Part shown: positions 5,995 to 7,455 of the stretch, piece after piece
How the letters are laid out: each line of letters begins with the position of its first letter
Position numbering within the stretch: the stretch's first letter is position 1
Notes under the pieces: model-generated
The model's input: the letters and a program-made list of their open reading frames with translations, nothing else
The model's database searches: none
What the model was told of the DNA's origin: nothing
From: CAIRDP01 sp037134895
GTDB lineage: Bacteria > Bacteroidota > Bacteroidia > Bacteroidales > FEN-979
DNA length: 7,455 nucleotides
Assembly: GCA_037134895.1 (NCBI GenBank)
Contig: JBAXLI010000124.1
Coordinates: forward strand, 1 to 7,455
Direction of reading: 5' to 3'
Made by a program: the position numbers and the translations under genes

Positions 5995-6699
5995 TCAGAA
6001 CGGATGCACTATCCAAAGGATCCCGATACAGATCGCGAGAAACCCGCCGGTGAGGGTGAACCATTTCAGGAACATCTTTCTTTCCTCGGCAAACGCTTTG
6101 TACGCAACCACTCCAAGTATAAAGGCAAACAAAACCATCGTCAGTATGGTCCCGGCGGCGAAGGCCGAAACGTAGATCACTGAATCGGTTATGGTGGGAA
6201 GAGCCAGGGAAGGCAGCAGGGCGAACAGGTGGCTGAACCCCGCAAATCCATGGATGATCCCGATCAGCAGGGCAGTCAGGGCATTCCTCCTTACTGTTCC
6301 TGTATGCGGATGTTCGTGCTCCGGTGATCCTTCGTGATTGTGCTTATGGATATGGGCATACAGGAAGGGTTTTGTATGAAAATGCGAATGAGGCCTGTTC
6401 CCGTGGGAATGACGGATATAAGTACGAACGACAGCCCAGCTGCCGATCCCTATAAGCATCAATCCTATAATCTTATCGCTGTATTTCGCAATGGCATCAA
6501 TCGGAAGGTATGCCTTCAACAAAATGAAGAGAGCCCCAATAAAAAGCATTCCAAAGGTATGTCCCAAACCCCAGGAGAAACCAATCATCCAGGACTTTTT
6601 CCGGCTGTCGATAGCCAGGGGGGTGACCGCGGCAAGATGATCAGGCCCGGTGACCACGTGTGCGATGCTTGCGGCAAATCCTGTGAGAAAGATCAGCAT
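5995..6699 (-). CDS. NicO/UreH-like nickel-cobalt transporter with histidine-rich loop
   Basis: This 234-residue inner-membrane protein has about six hydrophobic segments, near residues 1-25, 38-62, 75-95, 138-165, 172-200 and 212-232. Metal-transporter signatures are HVVTGPDHLAAV (14-25), comparable to the HX4DH motif of NiCoT proteins but with one extra residue, LGHTFGM (45-51), and IIHGFAGFSHLFALLPSL (148-165), which is typical of UreH-like members. A cytoplasmic or periplasmic loop at 97-132 contains twelve histidines in 36 residues, a probable Ni2+ or Co2+ binding region. The start at 6699 places the first helix at residue 1. The gene is divergent from hypF across 66 nt, and its 3' end converges on the TlpA-like gene with a 51-nt gap lacking a clear terminator. 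Context makes nickel supply for a [NiFe] hydrogenase the best guess. Cobalt or another divalent metal cannot be excluded. Confidence 0.85.
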   Translation of the reverse strand: MLIFLTGFAASIAHVVTGPDHLAAVTPLAIDSRKKSWMIGFSWGLGHTFGMLFIGALFILLKAYLPIDAIAKYSDKIIGLMLIGIGSWAVVRTYIRHSHGNRPHSHFHTKPFLYAHIHKHNHEGSPEHEHPHTGTVRRNALTALLIGIIHGFAGFSHLFALLPSLALPTITDSVIYVSAFAAGTILTMVLFAFILGVVAYKAFAEERKMFLKWFTLTGGFLAICIGILWIVHPF

Positions 6700-6765
6700 G
6701 AATGAAATTTTCGTAAAAAAGTATAAATATATATAATTTTACATTTCTGAATATGTTTGATCACG
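6700..6765. promoter_or_regulatory. Divergent promoter region between the Ni transporter and hypF
   Basis: This is a 66-nt AT-rich spacer. On the plus strand TATGTTTG (6752-6759) is an exact TAnnTTTG -7 element only 6 nt before the hypF ATG, so hypF may be transcribed as a leaderless mRNA. No convincing -33 TTG is present. On the minus strand the complement of 6716-6723 reads TACTTTTT, one mismatch from the -7 consensus and 16 nt before the transporter ATG, a weaker candidate. The central run TATAAATATATATAA (6722-6736) would melt easily. Shared regulation of the two genes is likely but no operator is recognised. Confidence 0.5.
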
Positions 6766-7455
6766 ATGGCGGTTGAAACTTTGCAAGTAATTGTCAGCGG
6801 ACTGATACAAGGTGTCGGTTTCCGCCCGTTCGTTTACCGCATTGCTCTCAGGCACGGGCTTAGCGGATGGGTTCAGAACACCAATGAGAACGTGAGGATC
6901 AGGGTGAGCGGAAAGCCGGCCGATATCTCAGACTTTCTTGTTGCCCTTGAAAAAGAGGCTCCCTCGGCGGCAAGCATAGAAACAATAGTCACCTCAGATC
7001 TGCCTTCCGAATCCTTCACAGGTTTCAGCATCCTTAAAAGTCATGATATTTCGGATGATGTGACCGAAATCAGTCCCGACATAGGCGTTTGCAGCGAATG
7101 CCTGGATGATATAAAGAAGGGCAAACGCAGGGAAGGGTATTCCTTCGTTAACTGCACCAATTGCGGTCCGCGGTTTACCATCATCGAAGACCTCCCCTAC
7201 GACAGGCCGAAGACGACGATGAAACAGTTTGAACTTTGTGATGCCTGCCGGGCCGAATATGAAGACATTCTCGACCGCAGGTTCCATGCACAGCCAGTGG
7301 CCTGCGCCGAATGTGGTCCGAGGTATGAAATGGATGCGGGATGCGGGATGCAGGATGAAGGGGACAAGATGCAGGATGCAGGATGCAAGATGCAGGATGA
7401 AGGATGCGGGATGCAGGATGCAGGATGCGGGATGCAGGATGCGGGATGCGGGATG
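6766..7455 (+). CDS. hypF: HypF, [NiFe]-hydrogenase maturation carbamoyltransferase (5' part, runs off the window)
   Basis: HypF uses carbamoyl phosphate and ATP to carbamoylate HypE, the source of the CN ligands of [NiFe] hydrogenases. The first 230 residues are present of about 750 usual. Residues 6-92 are an acylphosphatase domain with VSGLIQGVGFRPFVYR; Arg20 and Asn38 are the expected catalytic pair. Two zinc-finger units follow: Cys109/112/130/133 and Cys158/161/180/183, with the hallmark strings NCGPRFTII, PYDRPKTTM and RRFHAQPVAC. Directly after AECGPRYEM (to residue 189) the frame enters a GGATGCR tandem array. It is read without a stop as DAGCGMQ-type heptapeptides to the window end (190-230). 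In other HypFs this point is a short variable linker before the YrdC-like domain. Whether the frame leaves the array correctly cannot be seen. The ATG at 6766 fits the family start; a TTG at 6781 is an alternative if the leader is longer. Confidence 0.95.
   Translation, partial: MAVETLQVIVSGLIQGVGFRPFVYRIALRHGLSGWVQNTNENVRIRVSGKPADISDFLVALEKEAPSAASIETIVTSDLPSESFTGFSILKSHDISDDVTEISPDIGVCSECLDDIKKGKRREGYSFVNCTNCGPRFTIIEDLPYDRPKTTMKQFELCDACRAEYEDILDRRFHAQPVACAECGPRYEMDAGCGMQDEGDKMQDAGCKMQDEGCGMQDAGCGMQDAGCGM
7332..7455 (+). repeat. GGATGCR heptamer array inside hypF
   Basis: Seventeen full 7-nt units and a partial GGATG run without any phase slip from 7332 to the window end. Counts are six GGATGCG, six GGATGCA, two GGATGAA, two AGATGCA and one GGGGACA. 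The array is in frame with hypF and encodes D-(A/E)-G-(C/D)-(G/K)-M-Q heptapeptides, since three 7-nt units make seven codons. Written in the codon register GATGCNG, every third unit (3, 6, 9, 12, 15) is GATGCAG while the other positions vary. The right end is not in the window. Confidence 0.97.

Noticed and set aside
6334..6705. 123-residue plus-strand open frame opposite the Ni transporter
   Set aside because: Antisense to a protein with clear membrane helices and metal-transport motifs; the frame itself looks like random polar sequence.
7197..7388. Minus-strand open frame reading HPASCIL repeats
   Set aside because: It exists only because the heptamer array is stop-free on both strands; the plus strand encodes HypF.

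Overview
The window looks like a piece of a Bacteroidota (Bacteroidetes) genome, probably an anaerobic or fermentative lineage. Four things point there. One secreted protein ends in a Por/type IX secretion (T9SS) sorting domain. Three genes have an exact TAnnTTTG promoter -7 element upstream. Strong Shine-Dalgarno sequences are absent. The first two genes have the style of Bacteroidetes methylmalonyl-CoA decarboxylases.

Layout. 1-79 is an AGCGAAA(T) tandem array. 102-1736 holds two tightly spaced genes of a sodium-pumping decarboxylase: a biotin carrier and the membrane beta subunit. The carboxyltransferase is not here and would be expected upstream. 1737-1869 holds a hairpin and a promoter leading into 1870-2934, a class I SAM methyltransferase of unknown substrate. 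2927-3072 is a composite repeat region with GGGATTG-type, TGTACGA-type and GGATGCA-type heptamers side by side. 3244-4596 is a secreted VCBS/FG-GAP repeat protein with a T9SS C-terminal domain. 4624-5943 is an exported TlpA-like thioredoxin protein, probably co-transcribed with it. 5995-6699 (minus strand) is a six-helix NicO/UreH-like Ni/Co transporter with a histidine-rich loop. It is divergent from 6766-7455, the 5' part of hypF, the [NiFe]-hydrogenase carbamoyl-transfer maturation factor. Nickel uptake next to HypF suggests a hydrogenase maturation locus continuing to the right. Together with the Na+ decarboxylase this fits anaerobic energy metabolism.

The most unusual content is a set of short tandem arrays with a 7-nt period but different sequences. 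One family, GGATGCR (R = A or G), occurs in the intergenic region (five units, inverted orientation). It also occurs inside hypF (17 full units up to the window end), where it reads through in frame as a Cys-containing heptapeptide repeat exactly in the linker between the zinc fingers and the expected YrdC-like domain. Its variants follow a 21-nt superperiod, as expected if reading frame constrains it. Both window ends lie inside arrays, so this may be a whole contig bounded by unresolved repeats.
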